Below, one piece after another: positions 16,360 through 24,349 of a stretch of DNA of 64,000 nucleotides. The stretch spans positions 160,554 through 224,553 of the forward strand of contig CALUXS010000002.1 of the NCBI GenBank assembly GCA_944324805.1, read 5' to 3'. The translations under genes and the position numbers were made by a program. The notes beneath the pieces were generated by a model that saw only the letters and a list, made by a program, of their open reading frames with translations, made no database searches and was not told where the DNA came from. Source of the stretch: an uncultured Acholeplasmatales bacterium (GTDB lineage Bacteria; Bacillota_I; Bacilli_A; Acholeplasmatales; Anaeroplasmataceae). How positions within the stretch are numbered: position 1 is the first letter of the stretch; each line of letters starts with the position of its first letter.

Positions 16360-18252
16360 ATGTTAGAACTCAAAAATATTAGTAAAACATATGTTAATTC
16401 TAAAAGAAAAGTTGAAGCAATAAAAAATGTTAATTTAACATTTGAAGAAAAGGGATTTATTCTTATTTCTGGAGAATCAGGTAGTGGGAAAAGTACATTA
16501 TTGGGCTTAATTGCAGGAATAATAGACCCTTCAGTTGGCGAGATTAAATATAAAAGCAAAGTATTGCAAACCAAAAAAGATATTTTAGACTACCGAGTTC
16601 ATAATATAGGATTTATTTTTCAAGAATATAATTTAATAGAGGATTTGAGCATAAAAGATAATTTTTTATTGGTGAAGTCAATAAAAAATTTAGATAAAGA
16701 TGAATCTGATGTTACATCTATATTGAATAAAGTTAACTTGCAAGATGTTGAGAATTCTTTGCCATCAGAACTATCTGGTGGTCAAAGACAAAGAGTGGCA
16801 ATAGCAAGAGCATTATTTTCGGATTCAAATATTATTTTGGCAGATGAGCCTACAGGGGCTTTAGATGAAAAAAATGCTAAGGAAATTTTAAATATTTTAA
16901 AAGATATTTCTAAAAATAAACTCGTGATAGTTGTATCACATAATTTATCATTGGCAGAACCATATGCTGATAGAGTAATAAAATTAAGCCATGGGGAAGT
17001 AGTAAAAGATGATACTTGTACTCAAAGTACATATGTAAATAATGATATTGAAGTGGCGGAGTCTAAGTTACGAGGATTAGATCTTAAATATGCTTTAAAA
17101 ATAGGATTAAAGTATTTTAGATTTAAAACTTTTAAATTATATTTATCCATATGTATTTTAATTATTTCATTCGTTTTATTATTTATTGTAACAGGAGTAA
17201 TGTTTTTCAACGAAAATGAAGCTTATAGTGCAGGTATAAAAAATGAAAATATTGGATATCTTGTTATTGATAAATATGAATACCAAAATAATACGTACAC
17301 TAAAGAATTTTTTACAAGTGCAGAAGTATCTATTATTGAATCAGGATTTAATCATATTCAGCCAATTTTGTTTGGAGATTACCTCAATACTTCTATTGAA
17401 AATTCATTAAATGATAAAACATTTATAGCTGAAGGAATTGCAGAAATTTCAGAAGAAAAAGCGAAAGCATATGGGTTTAATTTGATTGGAGAATTTCCAA
17501 AAGAAAATGAAGTAGTAATAACTAGTGAAGTAGCGAACTTATTGTCGATTTCTGTTGACAATTTTGAATCTACTTCTATCATAATAGACTATGATTATTT
17601 TAAAGTATCTGGCATTATAGAAATTCAAACAAGTAAAGACATAAAAGCAAGTAGTAGTGATTTACTTGATATGATAATTTTTACAAATGAAGAGTATTAT
17701 AAAGCTTGTGAAGAAGAATCGGTTGTAACTGAAATTTTAGTTGAAAGTTCTAATTTTGCTAACATAAATGAGATTTCAGATGCTTTGATAAAAAATGATT
17801 CTAATTATGTTTATAAATTTGATAACATTGTCTTTAATTCTGTTTTAAGAATGCGTATTTTTGTTGATTCGATTATTAAAATAGGAACTTGTATTTGTGT
17901 AATATTTATTGTATTTTCTTTGCTGCTTTTAATGAATTTTGTTTATAGTAGTGTTTTAGAAAACAAAAGAGATATAAAAGTAATCAAAATGATTGGCGGA
18001 AAAAATATGGATATATTCAAAATATTCATTATTCAACCACTATTTATTACTTTGTTTTCATTAATATTTGCCATTGCCGGCTATTACATTGTAAATAGTT
18101 TGCTTAATGATTTTATTAAAAGTGAGTTTTCACTTTTTATACCAATATTATCTTTAACTGCACCTAAAATAATAATAATAATTTTCACTATTTTATTAAT
18201 AGTCAGTATGACAACATTAATTCCAATTATGCGTATAAGAAAAAGCAAATAG
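16360..18252 (+). CDS. ABC transporter, fused ATPase and FtsX/MacB-type permease
   Basis: A 630-residue fusion. The ATPase is N-terminal: Walker A GESGSGKS (about residues 38-45), Q-loop FIFQEYN, signature ELSGGQRQR (about 137-145), Walker B IILADEPT (about 158-165), and an H-loop in VSHN. A first membrane helix lies at about 258-285. A ~220-residue extracellular domain follows, then three C-terminal helices (about 505-530, 552-578 and 600-620) with the FtsX-type segment NKRDIKVIKMIGGKN between them. This is the MacB/BceAB-like class that exports or senses peptides and antimicrobials by mechanotransmission. It stands alone, with no two-component genes adjacent. The ATG has GGTGAT upstream. 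Confidence 0.88.
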   Translation: MLELKNISKTYVNSKRKVEAIKNVNLTFEEKGFILISGESGSGKSTLLGLIAGIIDPSVGEIKYKSKVLQTKKDILDYRVHNIGFIFQEYNLIEDLSIKDNFLLVKSIKNLDKDESDVTSILNKVNLQDVENSLPSELSGGQRQRVAIARALFSDSNIILADEPTGALDEKNAKEILNILKDISKNKLVIVVSHNLSLAEPYADRVIKLSHGEVVKDDTCTQSTYVNNDIEVAESKLRGLDLKYALKIGLKYFRFKTFKLYLSICILIISFVLLFIVTGVMFFNENEAYSAGIKNENIGYLVIDKYEYQNNTYTKEFFTSAEVSIIESGFNHIQPILFGDYLNTSIENSLNDKTFIAEGIAEISEEKAKAYGFNLIGEFPKENEVVITSEVANLLSISVDNFESTSIIIDYDYFKVSGIIEIQTSKDIKASSSDLLDMIIFTNEEYYKACEEESVVTEILVESSNFANINEISDALIKNDSNYVYKFDNIVFNSVLRMRIFVDSIIKIGTCICVIFIVFSLLLLMNFVYSSVLENKRDIKVIKMIGGKNMDIFKIFIIQPLFITLFSLIFAIAGYYIVNSLLNDFIKSEFSLFIPILSLTAPKIIIIIFTILLIVSMTTLIPIMRIRKSK

Positions 18253-18350
18253 AAAGTATTTATAATTAACGCATTAATAAGATTTGTTCGTCAAATTTAG
18301 AAAAAAAGAAAAGCCTCAAGGTTTTGTATCCATAACTCAATAAACTAACT

Positions 18351-18403
18351 AAGTCATTAGACATAAAGAATTTGTTTTTTCCTTATGTTTAATGACTTTT
18401 TTT
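18351..18403 (+). terminator. Intrinsic terminator after the ABC transporter
   Basis: AGTCATTAGACATAAAG pairs with CTTATGTTTAATGACT through a long nearly perfect stem, followed by TTTTTTT. Confidence 0.8.
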
Positions 18404-18548
18404 CTTTAGGTGAATTTTTCCAATAGGTTGAAGAGTGAAAGTATCGTTATGGTAAACAAATGATGAAAGTATAAACAAAAAATGTATCATAAGAATATTC
18501 ATAAGTTATCAGAATTGTAATAGTTTTCTACATTCAAAAATGATTTTT

Positions 18549-18848
18549 TTATAAGCTACTAGTTTCTCCGTTTTTATTATCTATTAATCTTTGAATATCC
18601 TCTAGTTCTCCATTAAGTCTTTTTATTTCGGTAACTAGAAGATAAATAGTTAAAACAATAAAAAATAACCAAGCCCCTAAAGCCCCGAAAAAAATTTCAT
18701 ATTTCATTTTTTGACCAATTAATGCTATTCCCATTATCCAAAAACAAAAAATAGTAATAATTAAAAGGAATATAATAGATATAATAGTTATATAGTCTTT
18801 TCTTAGTTTTATATTCCGTCTTACATCTTGTTTTGTACCTTTCAACAT
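18549..18848 (-). CDS. Two-TM membrane protein, paralogue 1 of 4
   Basis: A 99-residue protein. Layout: N-terminal basic segment KQDVRRNIKLRKDYIT (residues 6-21), TM1 (about 19-43), a conserved FFGALGAWLFF turn entering TM2 (about 53-74), and a C-terminal amphipathic helix EIKRLNGELEDIQRLIDNK. Three more copies lie on the minus strand at 26833, 31730 and 32334 with the same motifs. The family is not one I recognise. The Arg/Asn-Glu-rich tail probably forms a coiled coil in the cytoplasm. Its start has GGAGGATG-like spacing (CATCCTCC on the plus strand). A duplicated TGTAAA box lies about 110 bp upstream. Confidence 0.7.
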   Translation of the reverse strand: MLKGTKQDVRRNIKLRKDYITIISIIFLLIITIFCFWIMGIALIGQKMKYEIFFGALGAWLFFIVLTIYLLVTEIKRLNGELEDIQRLIDNKNGETSSL

Positions 18849-18956
18849 TTAAACATCCTCCATATAATGTATTTTTGATGTAATAATTAATTTTTATAAG
18901 TATATAACTCTTTATATAAGAATATAACTAATTCATATTTCAATATATCATAAACC

Positions 18957-18973
18957 TGTAAATAAATTGTAAA
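18957..18973 (-). promoter_or_regulatory. TTTACA-N5-TTTACA box upstream of paralogue 1
   Basis: On the minus strand TTTACA occurs twice, 11 bp apart start to start (plus-strand TGTAAA at 18957-18962 and 18968-18973), followed by TTATGATATATT. Direct TTACA-type repeats with 11-bp period are the classic binding pattern of PhoP/OmpR-family response regulators. The same arrangement precedes two other paralogues, which makes it more than coincidence. Confidence 0.55.
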
Positions 18974-19464
18974 TAGTTGTTTTACAATTGGACTCTTTTT
19001 TACACAATTTAAACAAAATGTTATTCGATTTTCTTTAATAAGATTAATAACAAATCATGTAATAATGCAAAAAAACTGATATTTGCAAATTATAAATTAA
19101 TAAAAATCCTCAAAAGGTAAAGTTATACTTAACCATGTTTATCGAAATGCCAAAAATTCGTTTGACGATTCATCAAATGCAATGAAGATTATTGTTATAC
19201 TAAAATGATTAGTATCATAAAATATGCGTTGGAATCGCTGGTTTCTATAGATATCAATTGTGAAACATTATTTAAATACTAGAACTCAGATTTTGATAAA
19301 AATCAAGTTTGAACTAATATGAAATACAAGGAATCCAACATATAATATTTTACAGGCGTATTGTCTGTTATAGAATGTAATTCTAATGATTAATTTAATG
19401 ATAGTAAATAAATTATTTTATATAAAATACATGTTTTTCAATATATAAAATGTATTATTTTTTT

Positions 19465-19600
19465 ACGTACATAATATTTTTTAGTAATCGTTCAATGTTT
19501 TTATATCCATACGCATGCCATCTTATATTTTTAATGTTTATTATTTCTCATAGATTAAAATGATTTGGCTCTCCAAGAGTTTCACCAAATTTACAAATAT
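19465..19600 (-). mobile_element. Relic of an ISL3-type transposase C-terminus
   Basis: On the minus strand a frame reads ...IINIKNIRWHAYGYKNIE then RLLKNIMYV. This matches the end of ISL3/IS1165-type DDE transposases, which have a conserved IK..KR.AYGYRN segment followed by a basic helix. Upstream in the same frame is a stop after GEPNHFNL. Only about 45 codons remain and no terminal repeats are visible. The adjacent 18974-19760 stretch otherwise holds only broken frames. Confidence 0.45.
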
Positions 19601-19760
19601 ATATTCGCCTAATTAGTGCTAGCGAGATATTATTTTCCAAAAGAGAAGAATGGTTGATGTATTGAGTTGAGTGTCTAGGTCTGTACGAATTACAACCATC
19701 ATATTGTTGTCAATATGAGTTGCATTCAAACCCAATCTTAATATGGACTCTTTGTTAAAG

Positions 19761-19817
19761 AATAAAACCTCCTTTTAATGAAATCTAGACAATTCATTAC
19801 GCAAAGGAGGTTTTATT
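19761..19817. terminator. Strong bidirectional hairpin with SD and anti-SD-like arms
   Basis: AATAAAACCTCCTTT (19761-19775) and AAAGGAGGTTTTATT (19803-19817) form a perfect 15-bp stem. The inner bases TAATGAA/TTCATTA extend it almost without interruption. A T-rich tail exists on both sides, so it can end transcription from the PadR operon on the minus strand. The arm sequences happen to match Shine-Dalgarno and anti-Shine-Dalgarno cores. Confidence 0.75.
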
Positions 19818-19828
19818 ACATCTATTTT

Positions 19829-20563
19829 TTAAAATATTCGATATACTTGAAAATTGTTTCCTTTTATAGGCTTATCATGATAAATTTCCATATTTATCAC
19901 AAGACAAGTGAATGTCGATTGTGATATTTTAGTTGTTATGAAAAGAATTTTATGTGTGAATTTCCCATTACCATATGCGGTATTAGAATTATAACTAGAA
20001 GAACCATCACTGAATTTCCAATTATTGTTGTATATAGCAGTTGAATAGTTGGCATTCACACATTCTACAGATACACCATCTTCAATTAAATATTTTGCTG
20101 TTAGGGTATATATCCATTGTACATTATTTTTGGCATCGTAATTAGTGACAATTCTTTCACCAGTCTTATTATACTGTAGACCTAAATTTGAATATGAAAT
20201 ATTTTTCTCTTCTCCTTATTTTGTTGTTATCGTGGTGTTACCACCTAAATCATTTAACAGGGTTAAAATAAAATAGCTAGCTATAGCAATGCAAAATATC
20301 AATACAATTACTAATCCAAGTTCTATAAAGAATCTTTTTTTAGCCTTATTCTTATAAAATTCAGTATCGTTACCGAAACTATTGGCAATCTCTTCGGCTG
20401 AACCGAAGAAAGAAATAATTTCTTCGATATTAGCATTAGGATTGTCTTCTAAATAATCGTTGACTCTATTTTTGAATTCCTTAATGAAAACCACTTTTAG
20501 TCTATTTGAGCAGTTGAGATTGTTCTTTATTGATTTGAAATATTGTTTTAATTCTTTATGCAT
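19829..20563 (-). pseudogene. HAAS (DUF1700-like) membrane protein with extracellular domain, split by one TAA
   Basis: Codons 1-115 encode a cytoplasmic HAAS domain (helical, with NANIEEIISFFGSAEEIANSFG), then a TM helix (about 80-103) and GGNTTITTK before a TAA at 20216-20218. The same frame stays open for about 128 more codons with no start codon (...GLQYNKTGERIVTNYDAKN... ...FTCLVINMEIYHDKP...) to a TAA at 19829. With no frameshift needed, the parts read as one 243-residue protein having an external β-rich domain after the TM. The gene starts 6 bp after padR, the usual PadR-HAAS pairing. Either a recent nonsense mutation or readthrough makes the long form. Confidence 0.6.
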
Positions 20564-20569
20564 TTTATT

Positions 20570-20908
20570 CTACCTTTCTAATATAGCATTAGCGCCTGAA
20601 TATATAATGTTAAATGTCTCTATTCCATTTTTTAAGTATTCTTTGCCTTTTTCAGTTAAATGGTAGTAGACTCTAAATCTTTTGGCTCCAACTAAAACCT
20701 TGTTAGAAACAATGAATCCTTTGTTTTCTAACCGATAGAAAGGTCCATACAAAGAACCTTCCTTTATAACAATACTTTCATTGCTTTGAGAAAATAGTTC
20801 TTGCTTAAGCTGATATCCATACATATCTTCTTTGGAAAGAAGCTTAAGAATTAATAGGTCTAGTAATCCTACCTTTAAGTTTTCTTCTAAATCTTTTGTT
20901 AGCGTCAT
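20570..20908 (-). CDS. PadR-family transcriptional regulator
   Basis: A 112-residue protein with a standard PadR winged helix: LLDLLILKLLSKEDMYGYQLKQEL (about residues 15-38), IKEGSLYGPFYRLENKGFI (about 48-66) and YYHLTEKGKEYL. It is a repressor that typically responds to phenolics or cell-envelope stress and usually controls its own operon. Here it is followed within 6 bp by a HAAS membrane gene. Related palindromes (AATAC(A/G)ATATATTG) lie between it and the divergent lipoprotein cassettes, and one overlaps their promoter, so padR may control both directions. Confidence 0.88.
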   Translation of the reverse strand: MTLTKDLEENLKVGLLDLLILKLLSKEDMYGYQLKQELFSQSNESIVIKEGSLYGPFYRLENKGFIVSNKVLVGAKRFRVYYHLTEKGKEYLKNGIETFNIIYSGANAILER

Positions 20909-20970
20909 CTAATCACATCCTAAAATATATTTGATTATAAAATAAAAACACATTTAATACAATAGCTTTT

Positions 20971-21065
20971 AATACAATATATTGTTGACAATTATATATA
21001 ATGGTTTTAAAATTAAATATGTAGAGTTATGATATTTTGTATCAAAATTAATACGATATATTGCA
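20971..21065 (+). promoter_or_regulatory. Lipoprotein-cassette promoter with candidate PadR operators
   Basis: TTGACA at 20985-20990 and TAAAAT at 21008-21013 (17-bp spacing) form a good sigma-A promoter pointing to the lipoprotein cassettes. AATACAATATATTGTT at 20971-20986 overlaps the -35 box. A sister site AATACGATATATTGCA lies at 21050-21065. A similar palindrome and an almost identical promoter precede the membrane-protein gene at 30477. Assignment to PadR is inferred from position. Confidence 0.55.
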
Positions 21066-21120
21066 AACAAAATTTGAGATTCTATTTATGTAAATGGGAG
21101 GGATAATATCAATATTTTAT

Positions 21121-21210
21121 ATGTATAACAAAATATATTTAGTGGTAGAGGTGATTATCTTAATTCTAGTTTATTCTTTTGTTTTATTACAAAAGAATGA
21201 ATCTATTTAA
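21121..21210 (+). CDS. Single-TM micropeptide, cassette 1
   Basis: 29 codons: MYNKIYLVVE then VIILILVYSFVLLQKNESI. It is one hydrophobic helix flanked by charged ends. In cassettes 2 and 3 the homologous frame starts three codons earlier (ATG-TTT-CAT). Here that codon is ATA, so the ATG at 21121 would have to be used. The ribosome site GGGAGGG lies about 17 nt upstream of it, a poor spacing that may reduce expression. It lies 28 bp before the lipoprotein start. Conservation of the frame across cassettes supports it being translated, but the evidence is limited. Confidence 0.4.
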   Translation: MYNKIYLVVEVIILILVYSFVLLQKNESI

Positions 21211-21238
21211 AATTTTGTTTATGTGAGGTGTTTAAGAA

Positions 21239-22087
21239 ATGAAAAGAATACTTTTATTGATTTTAACCTTGGTTTTAAGCTTAGCATTGTCAAGTTGTTA
21301 CGATCCTAAGGATGTTTATAACTACTATGAAGAAGGAGATTTTGTCTTTGCATATAAAGACTTTGGAGATGGAGTTGAAAGATTATACCTTTACGGTTTA
21401 TCTAAAGATGGAAAGCAAAAAAAATGTGTAACATTACCTGAAGAATATAAAGGTAAAAAAATTAACGGATTTGGAGTAGAGTTATCAACATTTTATGGTG
21501 GAAGATATTATAGAAATGATTTTGAAAGTTCTATCCTGGAAAGAGTCTATGTTAATTTTGAATTAGTAGATGTTTATGATTATAATTTTGTTATAGATTA
21601 CCCAAGTAATCAATATTCATTTGTTATTTGGTATGATTTTTCAACTAGTACTATGCGTAATTTCAGTAGTTTACAAAAAGATTGTGTTTATGGTAATAAT
21701 TTGCTTGAAAACGAAGAAATTAGAAATAAGTTGGTATCTGAATTCTATTGTGAAAGAGTAACTTATATTGGTAATGTGTCATATCAATATAATTATGAAG
21801 AGGCACTAAATGATGGATATTATTGGGTAGATAATTATGATAATGCATTGATAGAATATATACCACCAGAACCTACAAGAGAAGGATATATATTTGGAGG
21901 ATGGTATAAAGAAGCGGAATGCATAAATAAATGGGATTTTGAAAAAGATAGAACAGGTGACTTATATGAATATTATCCTAAACCTGGAGAATCTTCAGCA
22001 GAAGAATACAAAGAATTTTATGAGGATTATATAAGCACGCATACTTATGTGGAAACAAAATTATATGCTAAGTGGATTGAAAACTAA
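21239..22087 (+). CDS. Lipoprotein with C-terminal InlB-type repeat, cassette 1
   Basis: A 282-residue protein. A signal peptide MKRILLLILTLVLSLALSSC carries a lipobox LSSC, so it should be lipid-anchored on the outer face of the membrane. The middle (about 25-165) is β-rich and unrecognised, with a conserved STFYGGRYYR motif. The end, EPTREGYIFGGWYKEAECIN ... TKLYAKWIEN, is an InlB B-repeat (Listeria-Bacteroides repeat), a β-grasp-like adhesin module. About 40 acidic and aromatic residues are inserted inside the repeat. Two close paralogues follow in tandem. The role is unknown; surface interaction is plausible from the repeat. Confidence 0.8.
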   Translation: MKRILLLILTLVLSLALSSCYDPKDVYNYYEEGDFVFAYKDFGDGVERLYLYGLSKDGKQKKCVTLPEEYKGKKINGFGVELSTFYGGRYYRNDFESSILERVYVNFELVDVYDYNFVIDYPSNQYSFVIWYDFSTSTMRNFSSLQKDCVYGNNLLENEEIRNKLVSEFYCERVTYIGNVSYQYNYEEALNDGYYWVDNYDNALIEYIPPEPTREGYIFGGWYKEAECINKWDFEKDRTGDLYEYYPKPGESSAEEYKEFYEDYISTHTYVETKLYAKWIEN

Positions 22088-22106
22088 GAGGTGAGGGATA
22101 GTATCA

Positions 22107-22219
22107 ATGTTTCATATGCATAATAAAATATATTTAGTGTTAGAGTGATTATCTTAATTCTAGTTTATTCTTTTGTTTCATTACAAAAGAATAAATCTTT
22201 CTAAAATTTTGCTTATGTG
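22107..22219 (+). pseudogene. Micropeptide of cassette 2, frameshifted
   Basis: Starts MFHMHNKIYLVLE like cassette 3. One G is missing in GAGGTGATT (here GAGTGATT near 22145), so the frame stops after 13 codons. The rest of the micropeptide sequence is still recognisable in the shifted frame up to the lipoprotein ribosome site. Confidence 0.55.
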
Positions 22220-22229
22220 AGGTGAAGAT

Positions 22230-23099
22230 ATGATTAAGAAAACATTTTTATTGATTTTAACATTGTTATTTAGCTTAACTTTATCAGGCTGTATTGAACT
22301 TGAATTTGACCCTATGAATCATTTTAATTATTATGACGAAGGTGATTTTGTTTTTGCAACTTATAAAAGAGAAGAATCTGATCCTAAATTATATTTGTAT
22401 GGTTTAACAGAAGAAGGCAAACAAAAAGAATATTTAATATTACCTCAAGAATATAAAGGTAAAAAAGTTGATTGTTTTACGATAGAGTTATCAACATTTT
22501 ATGGTGGAAGATATTATAGACATGATTTTGAAAGTTCTGTATTGAAAAGAGTCTATATTAATTTTGAATTAGTAGATATTTATGATTATGACTTTTCTAT
22601 AGATAAAGTAAGCAATCAATATTCATTTGTTATTTGGTATGATTTTAGTAATAGAGTTTTAGAAAATTTCAGGCTTATATTAGAAAATCGTGTATATGGT
22701 AATAATTTGTTTAGTAGCGAAGAAACTAGAGAAAAGATGGCAAAAGCATATTATTATAAGTCGACTATAATATCATATATAGGTAATGTATCATATCAAT
22801 ATAATTATGAAGAAGCACCTAATGATGGATATTATTGGGTAGATAATTATGATAATGCCTTAATAGAATATATACCACCAGAACCTACAAGAGAGGGATA
22901 TATATTTGGAGGATGGTATAAAGAAGCGGAATGCATAAATAAATGGGATTTTGAAAAAGATAGAACAGGTGACTTATATGAATATTATCCTAAACCTGGA
23001 GAATCTTCAGCAGAAGAATACAAAGAATTTTATGAGGATTATATAAGCACGCATACTTATGTGGAAACAAAATTATATGCTAAGTGGATTGAAAACTAA
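22230..23099 (+). CDS. Lipoprotein with C-terminal InlB-type repeat, cassette 2
   Basis: 289 residues with lipobox LSGC (Cys about 21) after a signal peptide MIKKTFLLILTLLFSLTLSG, then IELEFDPMNHFNYY. The N-terminal two thirds are close to cassette 3; the C-terminal ~110 residues are the same in sequence as cassette 1. The least conserved part is about residues 140-185, which might be the contact surface. The start is preceded by GAGGTGAAG. The micropeptide upstream is frameshifted, so this copy may lack its small partner. Confidence 0.8.
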   Translation: MIKKTFLLILTLLFSLTLSGCIELEFDPMNHFNYYDEGDFVFATYKREESDPKLYLYGLTEEGKQKEYLILPQEYKGKKVDCFTIELSTFYGGRYYRHDFESSVLKRVYINFELVDIYDYDFSIDKVSNQYSFVIWYDFSNRVLENFRLILENRVYGNNLFSSEETREKMAKAYYYKSTIISYIGNVSYQYNYEEAPNDGYYWVDNYDNALIEYIPPEPTREGYIFGGWYKEAECINKWDFEKDRTGDLYEYYPKPGESSAEEYKEFYEDYISTHTYVETKLYAKWIEN

Positions 23100-23118
23100 G
23101 AGGTGAGGGATAGTATCA

Positions 23119-23238
23119 ATGTTTCATATGCATAATAAAATATATTTAGTGTTAGAGGTGATTATCTTAATTCTAGTTTATTCTTTTGTTTCACTAAAAA
23201 AGAATGAATCTATCCTAAATTTTGCTTATGTGAGGTGA
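23119..23238 (+). CDS. Single-TM micropeptide, cassette 3
   Basis: 39 codons: MFHMHNKIYLVLE, then a hydrophobic VIILILVYSFVSL helix, then a basic tail ending NFAYVR. The ATG follows GAGGTGAGGGATAGTATCA. Its TGA (23236-23238) lies in the ribosome site of the lipoprotein (GAGGTGAAGATATG), so the two would be translationally coupled. It is too short for routine gene calling. Comparison with cassettes 1 and 2 shows the frame is preserved in cassette 1 and broken by a one-base deletion in cassette 2. Confidence 0.5.
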   Translation: MFHMHNKIYLVLEVIILILVYSFVSLKKNESILNFAYVR

Positions 23239-23242
23239 AGAT

Positions 23243-24106
23243 ATGATTAAGAAAATATATTTACTGATTTTAACATTGTTATTTAGCTTAATTTTATCAG
23301 GCTGTATTGAACTTGAATTTGACCCTATGAATCATTACAATTATTATGAAGAAGGAGATTTTGTTTTTGCAACATATAAACAAGAAAATTTGAATCCAAA
23401 ATTACATTTGTATGGTTTAACAGATGAAGGAAAACAAAAAGAGTTCTTAATATTACCTCAAGAATATAAAGGTAAAAAAGTTGATAGTTTTACGATAGAG
23501 TTATCAACATTTTATGGTGGAAGATATTATAGAGATGATTTTGAAAGTTCTGTGTTGAAAAGAGTCTATATTAATTTTGATTTAGTAGATATTTATGATT
23601 ATGACTTTTCTATAGATAAAGTAAGTAATCAATATTCATTTGTTATTTGGTATGATTTTTCAATTAGTACTATGGAAAATTTTAGTATTTTACAAAAAGA
23701 TTGTGTGTATGGCAATAATTTATTTAAAAATGAAAAAATTAGAAAGAAACTGGTAAGTGGACTTTATTGGAAAAGGGTAACTTATATAGGTAATGTATCA
23801 TATCAATATAATTATGAAGAAGCACCAAATTATGGATATTATTGGGTAGATAATTATGATAATGCCTTAATAGAATATATACCACCAGAACCTACAAGAG
23901 AGGGATATATATTTGGAGGATGGTATAAAGAAGCGGAATGCATAAATAAATGGGATTTTGAAAAAGATAGAACAGGTGACTTATATGAATATTATCCTAA
24001 ACCTGGAGAATCTTCAGCAGAAGAATACAAAGAATTTTATGAGGATTATATAAGTACACATACTTATATTGAAACAAAATTATATGCTAAGTGGATTAAA
24101 AACTAA
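23243..24106 (+). CDS. Lipoprotein with C-terminal InlB-type repeat, cassette 3
   Basis: 287 residues. Signal peptide and lipobox LSGC as in cassette 2; start IELEFDPMNHYNYYEEGDF. The segment ISTMENFSILQKDCVYGNN resembles cassette 1 rather than 2, so the three genes are mosaics of one another. The C-terminal InlB repeat is EPTREGYIFGGWYKEAE ... TKLYAKWIKN, with a few substitutions near the end that the other two copies lack. It is the last gene of the tandem block. A promoter and a separate small unit follow. Confidence 0.8.
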   Translation: MIKKIYLLILTLLFSLILSGCIELEFDPMNHYNYYEEGDFVFATYKQENLNPKLHLYGLTDEGKQKEFLILPQEYKGKKVDSFTIELSTFYGGRYYRDDFESSVLKRVYINFDLVDIYDYDFSIDKVSNQYSFVIWYDFSISTMENFSILQKDCVYGNNLFKNEKIRKKLVSGLYWKRVTYIGNVSYQYNYEEAPNYGYYWVDNYDNALIEYIPPEPTREGYIFGGWYKEAECINKWDFEKDRTGDLYEYYPKPGESSAEEYKEFYEDYISTHTYIETKLYAKWIKN

Positions 24107-24159
24107 GATAGGAGTTTGAACTTATGAAGAAGGAATTTATATTTTAATTGATAAACTAT

Positions 24160-24188
24160 TTGACTAAAAAATTTTTGGATGTTAAAAT
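24160..24188 (+). promoter_or_regulatory. Sigma-A promoter of a small transcription unit
   Basis: TTGACT at 24160-24165, 17 bp, TAAAAT at 24183-24188. Transcription would start near 24195, about 40 nt before the small ORF. Confidence 0.6.
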
Positions 24189-24215
24189 TATTTTGTTGTT
24201 ATATAGCAACATTGT

Positions 24216-24306
24216 AAAAAGGAGGTGATGTTCATGAAAGCTTTGCTTAAAGCTCTTATGATACGAGTTAGGGCTCCCTTTTGGTACCGAGGATCACCTT
24301 CTTTCT
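24216..24306 (+). other. Perfect Shine-Dalgarno with a downstream anti-Shine-Dalgarno mimic
   Basis: AAAAAGGAGGTGAT at 24216-24229 contains the full 12-nt complement of the 16S rRNA tail. GGATCACCTTCTTTCT at 24291-24306 differs by one base from the canonical 16S 3' end GGATCACCTCCTTTCT and is almost fully complementary to that ribosome site (one G-U pair). The two can fold on each other and hide the start codon at 24234. Confidence 0.7.
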
Positions 24307-24314
24307 GCATTTAA
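24234..24314 (+). CDS. 26-residue peptide in a self-contained transcription unit
   Basis: The ATG lies 4 nt after GGAGGTGAT, an unusually strong ribosome site. The peptide is MKALLKALMIRVRAPFWYRG then SPSFCI. It is basic and amphipathic with no clear TM helix. The last codons coincide with the anti-Shine-Dalgarno mimic, so peptide sequence and RNA pairing overlap. The unit has its own promoter (24160-24188) and terminator (24350-24388) and would make an RNA of about 190 nt. It could be a leader-like or toxin-like peptide, or mainly a regulatory RNA; I recognise no homologue. Confidence 0.45.
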   Translation: MKALLKALMIRVRAPFWYRGSPSFCI

Positions 24315-24349
24315 ATTAAATGTAAAGAACGTTATATATACTAACCATT

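Larger units (their letters stand above)
21100..24106 (+). repeat. Three tandem ~1.0-kb micropeptide-lipoprotein cassettes
   Basis: Units start near 21100, 22095 and 23107. Each contains a leader with a single-TM micropeptide frame and then a lipoprotein gene. The last ~330 bp of the three lipoprotein genes and the leaders are almost identical, while the middle of each gene differs. This suggests repeated gene conversion or recent duplication of the ends. Confidence 0.8.

Noticed and set aside
19761..19817. Regulatory RNA with anti-Shine-Dalgarno activity
   Set aside because: The arms are locked in a perfect 15-bp stem with T tails, best explained as a bidirectional terminator; no promoter for a separate RNA was seen.
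24284..24306. Fragment of a 16S rRNA gene
   Set aside because: Only the last 16 bases match; the preceding sequence does not follow the 16S 3' minor domain, and the match sits inside a small ORF with its own promoter and terminator.
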